NCBI GenBank assembly: GCA_029865675.1
Contig: JARXAU010000193.1
Location: forward strand, 1 to 27,567
Source: Rhodoferax sp.
GTDB taxonomy: Bacteria; Pseudomonadota; Gammaproteobacteria; Burkholderiales; Burkholderiaceae_C
DNA: 27,567 nucleotides
Direction: 5' to 3'
Position numbers and translations under genes: made by a program
Notes under the pieces: generated by a model
The model's database searches: none
Told to the model about the DNA's origin: nothing
Seen by the model: the letters and a program-made list of their open reading frames with translations, nothing else
In this document: positions 5,864 to 12,762 of the stretch, piece after piece
Layout: each line of letters opens with the position of its first letter
Position numbering within the stretch: the first letter of the stretch is position 1

Positions 5864-6901
5864 TCAAGGCGTCTGAAACACCGCATCCAACTCCGCCATC
5901 CACGCCGCCTTTTGCGCGTTACTTGCAAAGCTGGCCTCAAAGCTGTTGTGGGCGAGCTGCCAGGCGTCTTGCACCGTCAAGGCGGGCAGCGCTTCAAAGG
6001 CGGCCTCAAAGTTGGCCAGCAGGTAGCCGCCAAAGTAGGCCGGGTCGTCGGAGTTGAGGGTGATGCACAGGCCGGCGTGCAAGAGCGTGGCCAGGTTGTG
6101 CTCGGCCATGGTGGCAAACACGCAGAGCTTGGTGTTGGACAGCGGGCACACGGTGAGCGGCATGCGGCTTTGGGCTAAGCGCTGCACCAGCGCTGGGTCG
6201 TCGCTGCAGCGCACACCGTGGTCTATGCGCTCCACGTGCAGCACGTCCAGCGCGCTTGTGATGTAGGCGGGTGGCCCCTCTTCGCCCGCGTGCGCCACCA
6301 CGCGCAGGCCCAGGGCGCGGCATTGGGCGAACACGGTGGCAAATTTCTCGGGCGGGTTGCCGCGCTCGCCCGAGTCCAGGCCCACGCCGATAAAGTGCTG
6401 GCGGTAGGGCAAGGCGGCTTGCAGTGTTTCGATAGCCGAAGCCTCGGACAAGTGGCGCAAAAAGCACAAGATCAGGCTCGCGCTGATGCCGTATTGGCTT
6501 TGGGCGTCCGCACAAGCACGCGCCAGTCCGCCAATGACCGCGCTCATAGCCACGCCACGCTCGGTGTGGGTTTGGGGGTCAAAAAACAGCTCGGCGTGCA
6601 CCACGCAGTCCACGTGCGCGCGGGCGAAATAGGCCATGGCCATGACGTAAAAGTCGCTCTCGTCAATCAGCACCGAGGCCCCGGCGTAATACAAGTCCAA
6701 AAAGCTTTGCAGGTCGGTAAACGCATAGGCCGCGCGCAAGGCTTCGACGCTCGGGTAGGCCAGCGCCACGCCGTTTTTGCGCGCCAACGCAAAAATTAGC
6801 TCCGGCTCCAAGGAGCCTTCGATGTGGATGTGCAGCTCGGCCTTGGGCATGCGGGCCAAGAGTGCGGGGAGTTGGGCGCGGGTGAGGTGGGAGAAGTCCA
6901 T
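5864..6901 (-). CDS. Adenine deaminase type 2 (adenosine deaminase family)
   Basis: 345 residues from the ATG at 6901. TIM-barrel metal ligands are visible: H24-x-H26 in E-L-H-I-H-I-E-G-S, H204 with E207 in A-H-A-G-E-E-G-P, H228 in I-D-H-G-V, and D285-D286 in N-S-D-D-P-A-Y-F. The G-L-D-S-G-E-x-G-N-P-P-E-K-F block and the S-L-I-L-C-F-L-R-H-L segment are typical of the branch that deaminates adenine to hypoxanthine (adenine deaminase type 2) rather than adenosine. It should act in cytoplasmic purine salvage. The frame is open a further 43 codons upstream, but those residues look unlike the family, and homologues begin close to the chosen methionine; no clear ribosome binding site helps the choice. 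It is a single-gene unit, divergent from 7018. Adenosine as substrate cannot be excluded from sequence alone. Confidence 0.88.
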   Translation of the reverse strand: MDFSHLTRAQLPALLARMPKAELHIHIEGSLEPELIFALARKNGVALAYPSVEALRAAYAFTDLQSFLDLYYAGASVLIDESDFYVMAMAYFARAHVDCVVHAELFFDPQTHTERGVAMSAVIGGLARACADAQSQYGISASLILCFLRHLSEASAIETLQAALPYRQHFIGVGLDSGERGNPPEKFATVFAQCRALGLRVVAHAGEEGPPAYITSALDVLHVERIDHGVRCSDDPALVQRLAQSRMPLTVCPLSNTKLCVFATMAEHNLATLLHAGLCITLNSDDPAYFGGYLLANFEAAFEALPALTVQDAWQLAHNSFEASFASNAQKAAWMAELDAVFQTP

Positions 6902-7017
6902 GGCTGTGGAAAGGTTTGGGTGGAATAGGCGGGCTTTTTGTACTAGGGACGTAATGGGCGGGAGCATAACCATCCGTGCAAAGGCCCGCTCGCCAGACTC
7001 TGCTCCATAATTTGCCA

Positions 7018-7767
7018 ATGTTGAAACCACATTTGCTCGTAGTTGCCATACTGGTATCGGTTCAGGCCTTTGCTCAGGAGGCTGAAAATCCCCCGCCGTC
7101 TGCGGAAGTCGCGTTGCAGCCGGTAACCGTGACGGGGAGTATGTCGCAGCCTTTCAAGCCCTACCGCGCCATGTTTCCGGGCCTAAAGGCGTATGCGCGG
7201 CTTCAGGCCTCGCTTGGGCCGCAGTCGCAATTGCGCTTTCGCATTTTGAAGAAGGACGAGGCGGACCCGTCCATTCCTCCACCTGCGAGCTTGACAGTAA
7301 GCCTGCGGGGCCCAGAAACGTCAACTGTTTTGGCGCTCGATGTGGACAGTGGGTTCGAACTACCTTTTTCACAAACACTCTACGACGAAGACTTTGACAT
7401 CACCTTGAGTCAGCCAACGCAAGCCTACCGATGGTGGGCAGACGTTCGCAGCCCCAACGTTCCCCGCAAGGCCCGTCGATTGGGCGACCTGAGGCTTCAA
7501 TGCTGGGTGAATTCGGAGATATCTAAGGCCGATATGGGCTTTGCTGCGCGCGCTGCGATGAATGTGTTGACTCTGGGCGGTGATATTTGTACTTCCAAGG
7601 CAATTAGCCATGGAACCACTGCGCCAGAAAAGCTGTCCAGCGCGCGCATCGTTGACGGAGACAAAACAAAGGTCTTGAGGACTCGGGGCGCGATGTTTGA
7701 GGTGCCCGTAGCCGATAAGGCATGGTCGAACGAAGCGCTGATTGAATTTGAGTTTGCCAACCCTTAA
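7018..7767 (+). CDS. Secreted protein of unknown function
   Basis: 249 residues. A clear signal peptide (L-L-V-V-A-I-L-V-S-V) ends in A-F-A, so the mature protein is periplasmic or secreted. The start at 7018 was chosen over an upstream ATG because it begins directly with the signal peptide. The mature part has a beta-rich look (V-A-L-Q-P-V-T-V-T-G, then S-L-T-V-S-L-R-G-P) and two cysteines about 58 residues apart (in L-Q-C-W and D-I-C-T) that could form a disulfide. The A-L-Q-P-V-T-V-T-G piece resembles the start of TonB-dependent plug regions, but the length and the rest rule out a receptor. The next gene follows three bases after the stop and is surely co-expressed. I do not recognise a family. 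Confidence 0.75.
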   Translation: MLKPHLLVVAILVSVQAFAQEAENPPPSAEVALQPVTVTGSMSQPFKPYRAMFPGLKAYARLQASLGPQSQLRFRILKKDEADPSIPPPASLTVSLRGPETSTVLALDVDSGFELPFSQTLYDEDFDITLSQPTQAYRWWADVRSPNVPRKARRLGDLRLQCWVNSEISKADMGFAARAAMNVLTLGGDICTSKAISHGTTAPEKLSSARIVDGDKTKVLRTRGAMFEVPVADKAWSNEALIEFEFANP

Positions 7768-7770
7768 TGC

Positions 7771-8478
7771 ATGCGGCAGATAGTTTCGTCGCTTTCAGCG
7801 GCTGCGCTTATGCCTTGGAGCCGCGCGCTCGTTCTGGCAGTGGTAGTTGCCATTCACCTTTTGGCACTGAAGCTTGCGTGGCCAGGCCTTCATCAAGCGC
7901 CGCGTCATTCGCACAGCGGCCAGGCGGCCCCTCCTGAGCGCTCGAGGACCATGGTTTTCTTGCTGGCGCCATCCGCACCCCTTGCAATCAGCCCCCGGCA
8001 AGAAAAAGCGCTGACAGATGCCCGACCGGCACAGCCTGATCGCTTGAGTGGCCAAGCTTTGCCAGCGCCAGTTCGTGGCGATGAGCTTTCTACTGCTCCG
8101 GTTACGGCAACGGCAACCGCAACGGCGGCACAAGCTTTGCCCCCTTCGGTAGCGGCGTCCGAAGAGACGCCTAAGCCCACAGGCGCGGCCTTGAATTTGA
8201 CGCTTTCACGCGAGTCGCTGAAATCCTTGGGGCCCAGTGCGGCGGCAAAATCACCGTTTGAGGGCAGTGTGCCACTCACTGTGGAGCGGCGGATTGCGGA
8301 CGCGGCCGCAGAAACCGGCCCCTGGACGGAGGAGCGCATCGACATAGACCACGTCCGGATGCGCAGGGGCACCACCTGCGTCATATTGTCGCGTCCGCAG
8401 ATCGCCAAGATCGACCCATCCAGTGATGCGAGCAAGCGTGTGCCTTGGGGTGCAAGCAAACCCTCGGAGTGCCGATGA
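7771..8478 (+). CDS. Membrane-anchored periplasmic protein with Ala/Pro-rich linker, unknown function
   Basis: 235 residues. One N-terminal transmembrane helix (about 18-37, A-L-V-L-A-V-V-V-A-I-H-L-L-A-L) is followed by a long Ala/Pro/Ser-rich region (about 38-170) and a compact C-terminal domain of about 60 residues ending in a cysteine. The layout, and the I-H-L-L in the helix, recall TonB-like proteins, but the C-terminus is not a TonB domain. The C-terminal part (T-E-E-R-I-D-I-D-H-V-R-M-R-R-G-T-T-C-V-I) carries two cysteines that may pair in the periplasm. A short run of T-A repeats (V-T-A-T-A-T-A-T-A-A) comes from a six-base microsatellite near 8101. It starts three bases after the preceding secreted-protein gene, so the two form one unit. 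Function unknown. Confidence 0.75.
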   Translation: MRQIVSSLSAAALMPWSRALVLAVVVAIHLLALKLAWPGLHQAPRHSHSGQAAPPERSRTMVFLLAPSAPLAISPRQEKALTDARPAQPDRLSGQALPAPVRGDELSTAPVTATATATAAQALPPSVAASEETPKPTGAALNLTLSRESLKSLGPSAAAKSPFEGSVPLTVERRIADAAAETGPWTEERIDIDHVRMRRGTTCVILSRPQIAKIDPSSDASKRVPWGASKPSECR

Positions 8479-9086
8479 TGGGGTTGCTGCGTGGTTGAGC
8501 CACAAAGCACACCAACTATCGGGCACCGCTTTTAGCCACGCCTGTGCAGAACGGCTTGAATCCGGCTCGGACCGCACTTCGCCAGGTCAACTTGCGCTTC
8601 AGCTGAACCTGCACACCCTCGCTCATGCGCACCCTATATGAGGGCGCGCTAAAACCAAGGGCAAAAGGGCTTGTTTTCATTCGCAAGCGAAGCGCCTGAA
8701 ATACCTTCTTGGGGCGCCGTTGTGGCCAGCGGCACAAATGAAATCACCTAGCAGCACGCAAACGCCGTTGTTTTGCCCCTTGGTGGTTTCGCAGTGATGG
8801 CGCTTGCCACCGCCTACGAATGGGAATCGCAGATTCAAGGCCGCTGCTAGCCCGCTGCTTTATCCCTGAAATAGAGGGTGCGCGGCTCCGTGTCGGTGGT
8901 GGCACCTGTAGCTCCTTGACCAGCAAGCCAGGCCATTGTGTTGCGCGCTGTCAACCTGGACACGCGCGCTGCGTTATCCAGAGGTGCAATCATTAAAATT
9001 TCCAGGGCAAAAAATCATTGGTAGAGAACCGCTGCACGTTAAACGCAAACCCTCAATCTAGAGTAATTAATTTCAAATGGGCGAAT
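8479..9086. other. 608 bases without a recognisable gene
   Basis: No open frame here has a plausible start, composition or family. The small frames present (for example 8516-8737 on the minus strand) look like chance. Base composition falls from about 60% GC on the left to clearly AT-richer sequence from about 8980 onward, leading into the lipoprotein gene. The only local structure I see is a short TTCGC-AA-GCGAA hairpin near 8680. The last 100 bases should contain the promoter of the lipoprotein gene, but no box stands out. Confidence 0.5.
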
Positions 9087-9695
9087 ATGAAAAAATTTTT
9101 GTTTAGTGTTTTGGTGTCGCTATGCGTCCCGATGCTGGTCTCTTGCGGCGGTGAAGTTGAGGATGAGCCCGGCACCGTGCGCGTTACTGTGAACGCTGGA
9201 GCAGGAATGACTGGTTTGATGTTGAAGGTCCTATCTCCTGATCTCTTGTTGGGAGAAGATTTATATATCCCATCCGCTGGTAGATACAGGTTCCGCACAG
9301 CTTTTCCACCCAGCACTTCATCGTTCGACGTATATGTATGGACCCAACCGGTCAACGGCAAATGCGCTTTGGTCGAAGAGGAAAAAATATTATTTTTTAA
9401 ACGCGTAAGTTACGATTTGACGGTGAACTGCCGCATCAACCAAACCATATCTTGGGCACAAGACGACACGCCAAACGGCGGCACTGTTTCGTTAACTGCC
9501 ACTGCATCATCGGGGCTTGCGGTGTTGTTTGTTGACCGAACTGCCGCGCCCGAGGTGAGTGCCTGCAGTCTGGTGGGTAATCAATTAACTTATTTAAGCT
9601 CTGGCGCGAGTTGTACGATTGCCGCCACCCAAGTAGGAAGCGATAACTACTTTCCCGCACCTGAGATTAGCAAGAAATTCATTAACCCCATCTGA
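9087..9695 (+). CDS. Lipoprotein with a C-terminal Ig-like repeat, unknown function
   Basis: 202 residues. The signal ends in the lipobox L-V-S-C20-G, so it should be lipidated and, without Asp at +2, go to the outer membrane. The ATG at 9087 begins M-K-K and is preferred to the frame's earlier ATG at 9018. Residues about 30-110 form an unknown beta-rich domain. From about residue 118 comes one copy of a repeat common in bacterial surface proteins: Q-T-I-S-W-A-Q, then T-A-T-A-S-S-G-L-A-V, a V-x-x-C-S-L-V-G-N segment, S-S-G-A-S-C-T-I-A-A-T-Q and N-Y-F-P-A-P. In those proteins the unit is normally found in many tandem copies; here it stands alone. The gene is AT-richer than its surroundings, which suggests recent transfer. 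Function unknown. Confidence 0.82.
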   Translation: MKKFLFSVLVSLCVPMLVSCGGEVEDEPGTVRVTVNAGAGMTGLMLKVLSPDLLLGEDLYIPSAGRYRFRTAFPPSTSSFDVYVWTQPVNGKCALVEEEKILFFKRVSYDLTVNCRINQTISWAQDDTPNGGTVSLTATASSGLAVLFVDRTAAPEVSACSLVGNQLTYLSSGASCTIAATQVGSDNYFPAPEISKKFINPI

Positions 9696-9744
9696 CTTCA
9701 AACCCAGCAGGGTCAGGTATCTGCTGGCACACCGCCTTGAACCA

Positions 9745-9764
9745 AACACTGGAAGCCCAGTGTT
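9745..9764. terminator. Hairpin between convergent genes
   Basis: An 8-base perfect stem AACACTGG / CCAGTGTT with a 4-base loop lies between the converging lipoprotein gene (ends 9695) and CapA-like gene (ends 9829). No run of Ts follows on either strand, so a bidirectional terminator is plausible but weak. Confidence 0.4.
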
Positions 9765-9828
9765 CAAAACTCCGGCGCTTAAATGGTAAGCCTCTACTGA
9801 GCCTTAACATTTCCCAGAATTTTTAGCC

Positions 9829-10824
9829 TCAAGGCCCCGCCACCGTCCCCGCAGGCTTGGGCAGGCCCCCCGCACCAATCTGTGCCACGTGCACCTCCAC
9901 ATTACGCACGCCCGTCTTGTCCAGTTCCAGGCGCAGCGCCCAGCCCCGGTTGTTGATGGGGTCTGAGAAGCCGTCAAAAACAAAGTTGCCCAGGCTGTAA
10001 AAAATCGGCTTGCCTTGGTAACGCTCGGCGTCCTGCACCTGGTGCGGATGGCCGCCGATCACGGCGTCGGCCCCCGCGTCGATCATGGTGCGGGCGAGCT
10101 GGCGCTGGCGGGTGTTGGACACCGGGTCTTCCCAGCCCCAGTGCATGATGGGAATCACCACATCGGCCTTCCAGCGGCTGCGCGCGGCCTTGATGTCGCG
10201 CACCACTTGGGCGTCTTCGCTCCAGGCCACGCCGGGGCGGTCGGTGTCGGCCTCAAAGCTGCGGGGCTGAAATTCGTTGTAGCCCAAGATGGCGATGCGC
10301 ACGCCCTTGCGCTCCACAATCCACGGCGTGTGCGCCTCGGTCAGGTTCAGGCCACCGCCGTACACGCCCAGGCCCGCTTTTTTCAGAAAACCCAGCATCT
10401 GCGCAAAGGCCTGCGGACCGTAGTCGCCCGAGTGGTTGTTGGCCAAGCCCACCGCGTCGAAGTGGCGTTTGACGTATTTGAGCGTGCTGGGCGGCACGCG
10501 AAACACATTGGGCTTGTCGTCTTCGGGGCTGCCGATGGTGGCCACCACGCATTCCAGGTTGCCGACGCGGATGTCGGCCTCTTTGAAGAGTTTGGCGAAA
10601 CCGGCAAACGGATCTTGGCCCCGGCGCATGGCTTGGAGGGGGCCGTCCTCCAGCATGATGTCGCCCACCACCACCAGGGACACCGTCTCGCCGCTGGGGT
10701 TGGGCGCCCTCACTGGTGGGGCAGCGTGAGCACCAAGGCATGCGCCCAGGAGCCATACCAGCACCAACGCGCACCCAGACTTTGCGCGCAGCGCCCAAAA
10801 CCCAGCCAAACCACGCGCGCTCAT
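9829..10824 (-). CDS. CapA-family (poly-gamma-glutamate synthesis type) metallophosphatase-like protein
   Basis: 331 residues. The CapA/PgsA fold is shown by V-V-V-G-D54-I-M-L, G-N-L-E-C, G-L-A-N-N-H-S-G-D-Y-G, I-M-H-W-G-W-E and G-G-H-P-H-Q-V, which together form the calcineurin-like metal site seen in this family. The N-terminus is a signal sequence that holds L-L-G-A-C29, a possible lipobox, followed by A-H-A, a possible signal peptidase I site, so lipoprotein or secreted form is undecided. The ATG at 10824 overlaps the TGA of the preceding gene (ATGA); an upstream ATG at 10848 is less likely. No capB or capC-like genes are nearby, so a role in polyglutamate synthesis is not supported; the family also includes proteins of unknown function in many Gram-negative bacteria. 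Confidence 0.88.
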   Translation of the reverse strand: MSARGLAGFWALRAKSGCALVLVWLLGACLGAHAAPPVRAPNPSGETVSLVVVGDIMLEDGPLQAMRRGQDPFAGFAKLFKEADIRVGNLECVVATIGSPEDDKPNVFRVPPSTLKYVKRHFDAVGLANNHSGDYGPQAFAQMLGFLKKAGLGVYGGGLNLTEAHTPWIVERKGVRIAILGYNEFQPRSFEADTDRPGVAWSEDAQVVRDIKAARSRWKADVVIPIMHWGWEDPVSNTRQRQLARTMIDAGADAVIGGHPHQVQDAERYQGKPIFYSLGNFVFDGFSDPINNRGWALRLELDKTGVRNVEVHVAQIGAGGLPKPAGTVAGP

Positions 10825-11318
10825 GGCGCGACCTCGGCCAGCGCGCACTGGTATTGCAGCTCTTTGCCCAGCAGGGGCGAATACAAAGACACGCGTCCAG
10901 TGAGCGCGTCGGGCGCGGGGTTGCGCTGCGCCAAGGGCTGGAGGTATTGAAGGTGTTGCATGACCATGGGTTGGCGCCGGGTGGTGTAGTAGACGTAGAT
11001 GTTGACGCTTTCGATGGCGGCGGGCGCAGCCACCACAGACGGCGCGTTGGGCGCTGCGCTTGAAGCTTTGTCTTGCGCTGCGGCCAGGACAATGGCCTTG
11101 AAGCGAAAGCGGTTGCCAATAGGCACCGCCGCCACGGTGTAGGGGTCGGTGGCGGTGGCGTGCACGGTCTGGTGGGTCTCAGAATTGACCTCAAAGCTGC
11201 ATTGCAGCTGAGCATCGGCCTGCGCAGCGCGCGGCAGCAAGGCCAGGCTCAGGGAAGCGATGCAAAAATACATCAAGGGCAGCGGGCGCGGCAGGAGCGG
11301 GTGGGGGTGGGGTTTCAC
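10821..11318 (-). CDS. Small secreted protein of unknown function, partner of CapA-like gene
   Basis: 165 residues with an N-terminal signal (hydrophobic stretch about 15-30, A-A-Q-A before D-A-Q-L-Q-C). The start could also be the methionine at residue 16. The mature protein has two cysteines, one at each end of the domain (L-Q-C-S-F and Y-Q-C-A-L), an arrangement that suggests a disulfide closing a beta sandwich. There is a Y-V-Y-Y-T-T-R segment and an alanine-rich loop. It overlaps the CapA-like gene by four bases (ATGA) and is translated first, which implies a shared function. No family is recognised. Confidence 0.72.
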   Translation of the reverse strand: MKPHPHPLLPRPLPLMYFCIASLSLALLPRAAQADAQLQCSFEVNSETHQTVHATATDPYTVAAVPIGNRFRFKAIVLAAAQDKASSAAPNAPSVVAAPAAIESVNIYVYYTTRRQPMVMQHLQYLQPLAQRNPAPDALTGRVSLYSPLLGKELQYQCALAEVAP

Positions 11319-11512
11319 GGCGTGGAGCGTACGGGTGGTTTCAAGAGCGTGCGCAGTTTATGCGCAGCGGGACGCGGCCGACTAGGCTGCAAAGCCATAG
11401 CGTGGCATGGCAATTGCTGTCAGACTTGCATCTACATTCGTGCGCGCTGCGTCGTCATGTTTTTGACAGCCAAAGCGGTGCGGTGGCACCCATACCCGCC
11501 CAGGAGATCCTT

Positions 11513-12307
11513 ATGACCGCCCCTTGCCAGCGCTATCCGCACCGCCACCCCGTCCGCCGCACGCCGCTTGCCGCGCACCTGCTTGGTGTTGCCACCTTGG
11601 TGGGGGCCGTTTGCGCCCAGGCAACCGTGCCCCTCCCGGCGACTGCGCCTGTACCGCCCCTGATGTTCGTCGGCTTAGGCGCTAGCCACACTTACACCCC
11701 CAGCACGGGCGAGACCTTGGCCCGCGTCGTAGCCAAAACCCTGCCCAACAGCCCCTTGAGCGAAGACTTGTTGGCCCAGGCCTTTGTTCACCTTAACCCC
11801 CAATCGTTCACCGGCGGCACCAGCCGCCGCACCCTTAGCACCGCCACACTTAAGGTGCCCAAGCACAACCAGCTGGTGCAACTGGTGCTGGCCAAAAACG
11901 AGGCCGCGAGGCCTGCGGTGTGGGCCGCCGTGGCGGCGCAAGAGGCACAGGCCAAAGCGGCGCTGCTGCCCGCACCCCGCACGGCTGAAAAACGCGAAAA
12001 CTGGGTGCGCTACGCCGGTGGCCCGGTCAAGGCCCCGATCAACTTTGACGGCAGCGCCCCCGAGCGCAAAGGCTGGGTGCGCTACCTGGGCGCCGCAGTG
12101 CAACGCGCCCTGGGCACCACCGGCCTCAGCCCGGACGCCTTGCGCTGGGTGCACTACCCCCGCGTGGCCGTGGCGGCCAACGCAAACTCACCTGCTACCG
12201 TGGCCGCAGCGGCGCTGCCCGAAGGCACGGTAGATACCCGCAACTGGGTGCGCTACACCGCCGGGCGCAGCTACCCGGTGCAACAGTTTGCGCAGTTGTT
12301 TGACTGA
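11513..12307 (+). CDS. FimV/LysM-like periplasmic protein with W-V-R-Y repeats
   Basis: 264 residues. The ATG at 11513 follows a good AGGAGA site; the frame is open 51 codons further upstream, but those are not a signal peptide. A long signal (residues about 19-36, L-A-A-H-L-L-G-V-A-T-L-V) ends in A-Q-A. Residues about 55-125 resemble the N-terminal LysM-like domain of FimV: Y-T-P-S-T-G-E-T-L-A-R-V, a L-L-A-Q-A-F-V-H-L-N-P-Q-S-F-T-G-G segment and T-L-K-V-P. FimV binds peptidoglycan and supports type IV pilus assembly. The C-terminal third carries four W-V-R/H-Y motifs at residues 164, 188, 212 and 245. It lacks FimV's transmembrane segment and cytoplasmic part. It converges on pilE, 32 bases apart, next to the minor pilin operon, which supports a pilus-related role. 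The FimV relation is my reading and remote. Confidence 0.72.
   Translation: MTAPCQRYPHRHPVRRTPLAAHLLGVATLVGAVCAQATVPLPATAPVPPLMFVGLGASHTYTPSTGETLARVVAKTLPNSPLSEDLLAQAFVHLNPQSFTGGTSRRTLSTATLKVPKHNQLVQLVLAKNEAARPAVWAAVAAQEAQAKAALLPAPRTAEKRENWVRYAGGPVKAPINFDGSAPERKGWVRYLGAAVQRALGTTGLSPDALRWVHYPRVAVAANANSPATVAAAALPEGTVDTRNWVRYTAGRSYPVQQFAQLFD
12002..12256 (+). repeat. Protein-level W-V-R/H-Y repeat region
   Basis: Two exact-length 24-residue units (12002-12073 and 12074-12145) start with W-V-R-Y, followed by a W-V-H-Y unit (12146) of 33 residues and a last W-V-R-Y (12245). Only the four-residue core and unit length are conserved; the rest has diverged, so this is an old duplication. Confidence 0.7.
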
Positions 12308-12339
12308 GGTTTAAGTCGTACCAACCAGGCCTGGAGTGC

Positions 12340-12762
12340 TTACCAGCAGCCGCTAGGAGCGCGCACGCCGGCTTGTGTCACCGTAAGAGGCGAACAGCTT
12401 TCATCGGCAGTTAACTGCGTATTTTTGGCGGTAGCGCGCACGGTGTAGGTCGACGCTGTCTGGACAGCTAAATCGAATGTGTAGTGGGCGCTGAGGTCGG
12501 TCTGGCATTGCTGCGTGGGTAATGTAGCGCTGGCGTAGCTCATATTGCTGGTGTAAAAACGTTCCATGTACTGGGCGAGCTCCACCAAGCAGCCCTGCGC
12601 CGCCTGGCGCCGCGACTTAACGACGTTACTTTGGTAGCTGGAATAGGCAATGCTCGACAAGATGCCGACGATGGCGACCACAATCATCAGCTCTATGAGG
12701 GTAAAGCCGCGCTGGCGGTAAGGGCCGAAGTGGTAAGGCCTGGACCTGATGAACGCTTTCAT
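12340..12762 (-). CDS. pilE: Type IV pilin PilE (minor pilin)
   Basis: 140 residues. A prepilin leader ends in R-G19, and the mature part starts F-T-L-I-E-L-M-I-V-V with Glu at +5, the class for PilD cleavage and methylation. The N-terminal helix runs to about residue 55. The C-terminal half has the cysteine pair of pilin D-regions (S-C-S-P ... S-G-C-W). The ATG at 12762 overlaps the pilY1 stop (ATGA), so it is the last gene of the pilV-W-X-Y1-E operon. In this position it corresponds to Pseudomonas PilE, a minor pilin that links the tip complex to the major pilin; it is not likely the major pilin itself. The leader of 19 residues is longer than usual. Confidence 0.92.
   Translation of the reverse strand: MKAFIRSRPYHFGPYRQRGFTLIELMIVVAIVGILSSIAYSSYQSNVVKSRRQAAQGCLVELAQYMERFYTSNMSYASATLPTQQCQTDLSAHYTFDLAVQTASTYTVRATAKNTQLTADESCSPLTVTQAGVRAPSGCW

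Noticed and set aside
8101..8136. Short six-base tandem repeat encoding a T-A run
   Set aside because: Only a few imperfect units inside an Ala/Pro-rich linker; ordinary low-complexity coding sequence, too short for a phase-variation tract.
8423..8737. Small open frames on both strands after the TonB-like gene
   Set aside because: Low-complexity, arginine/leucine-rich translations without ribosome binding sites; no family resemblance.
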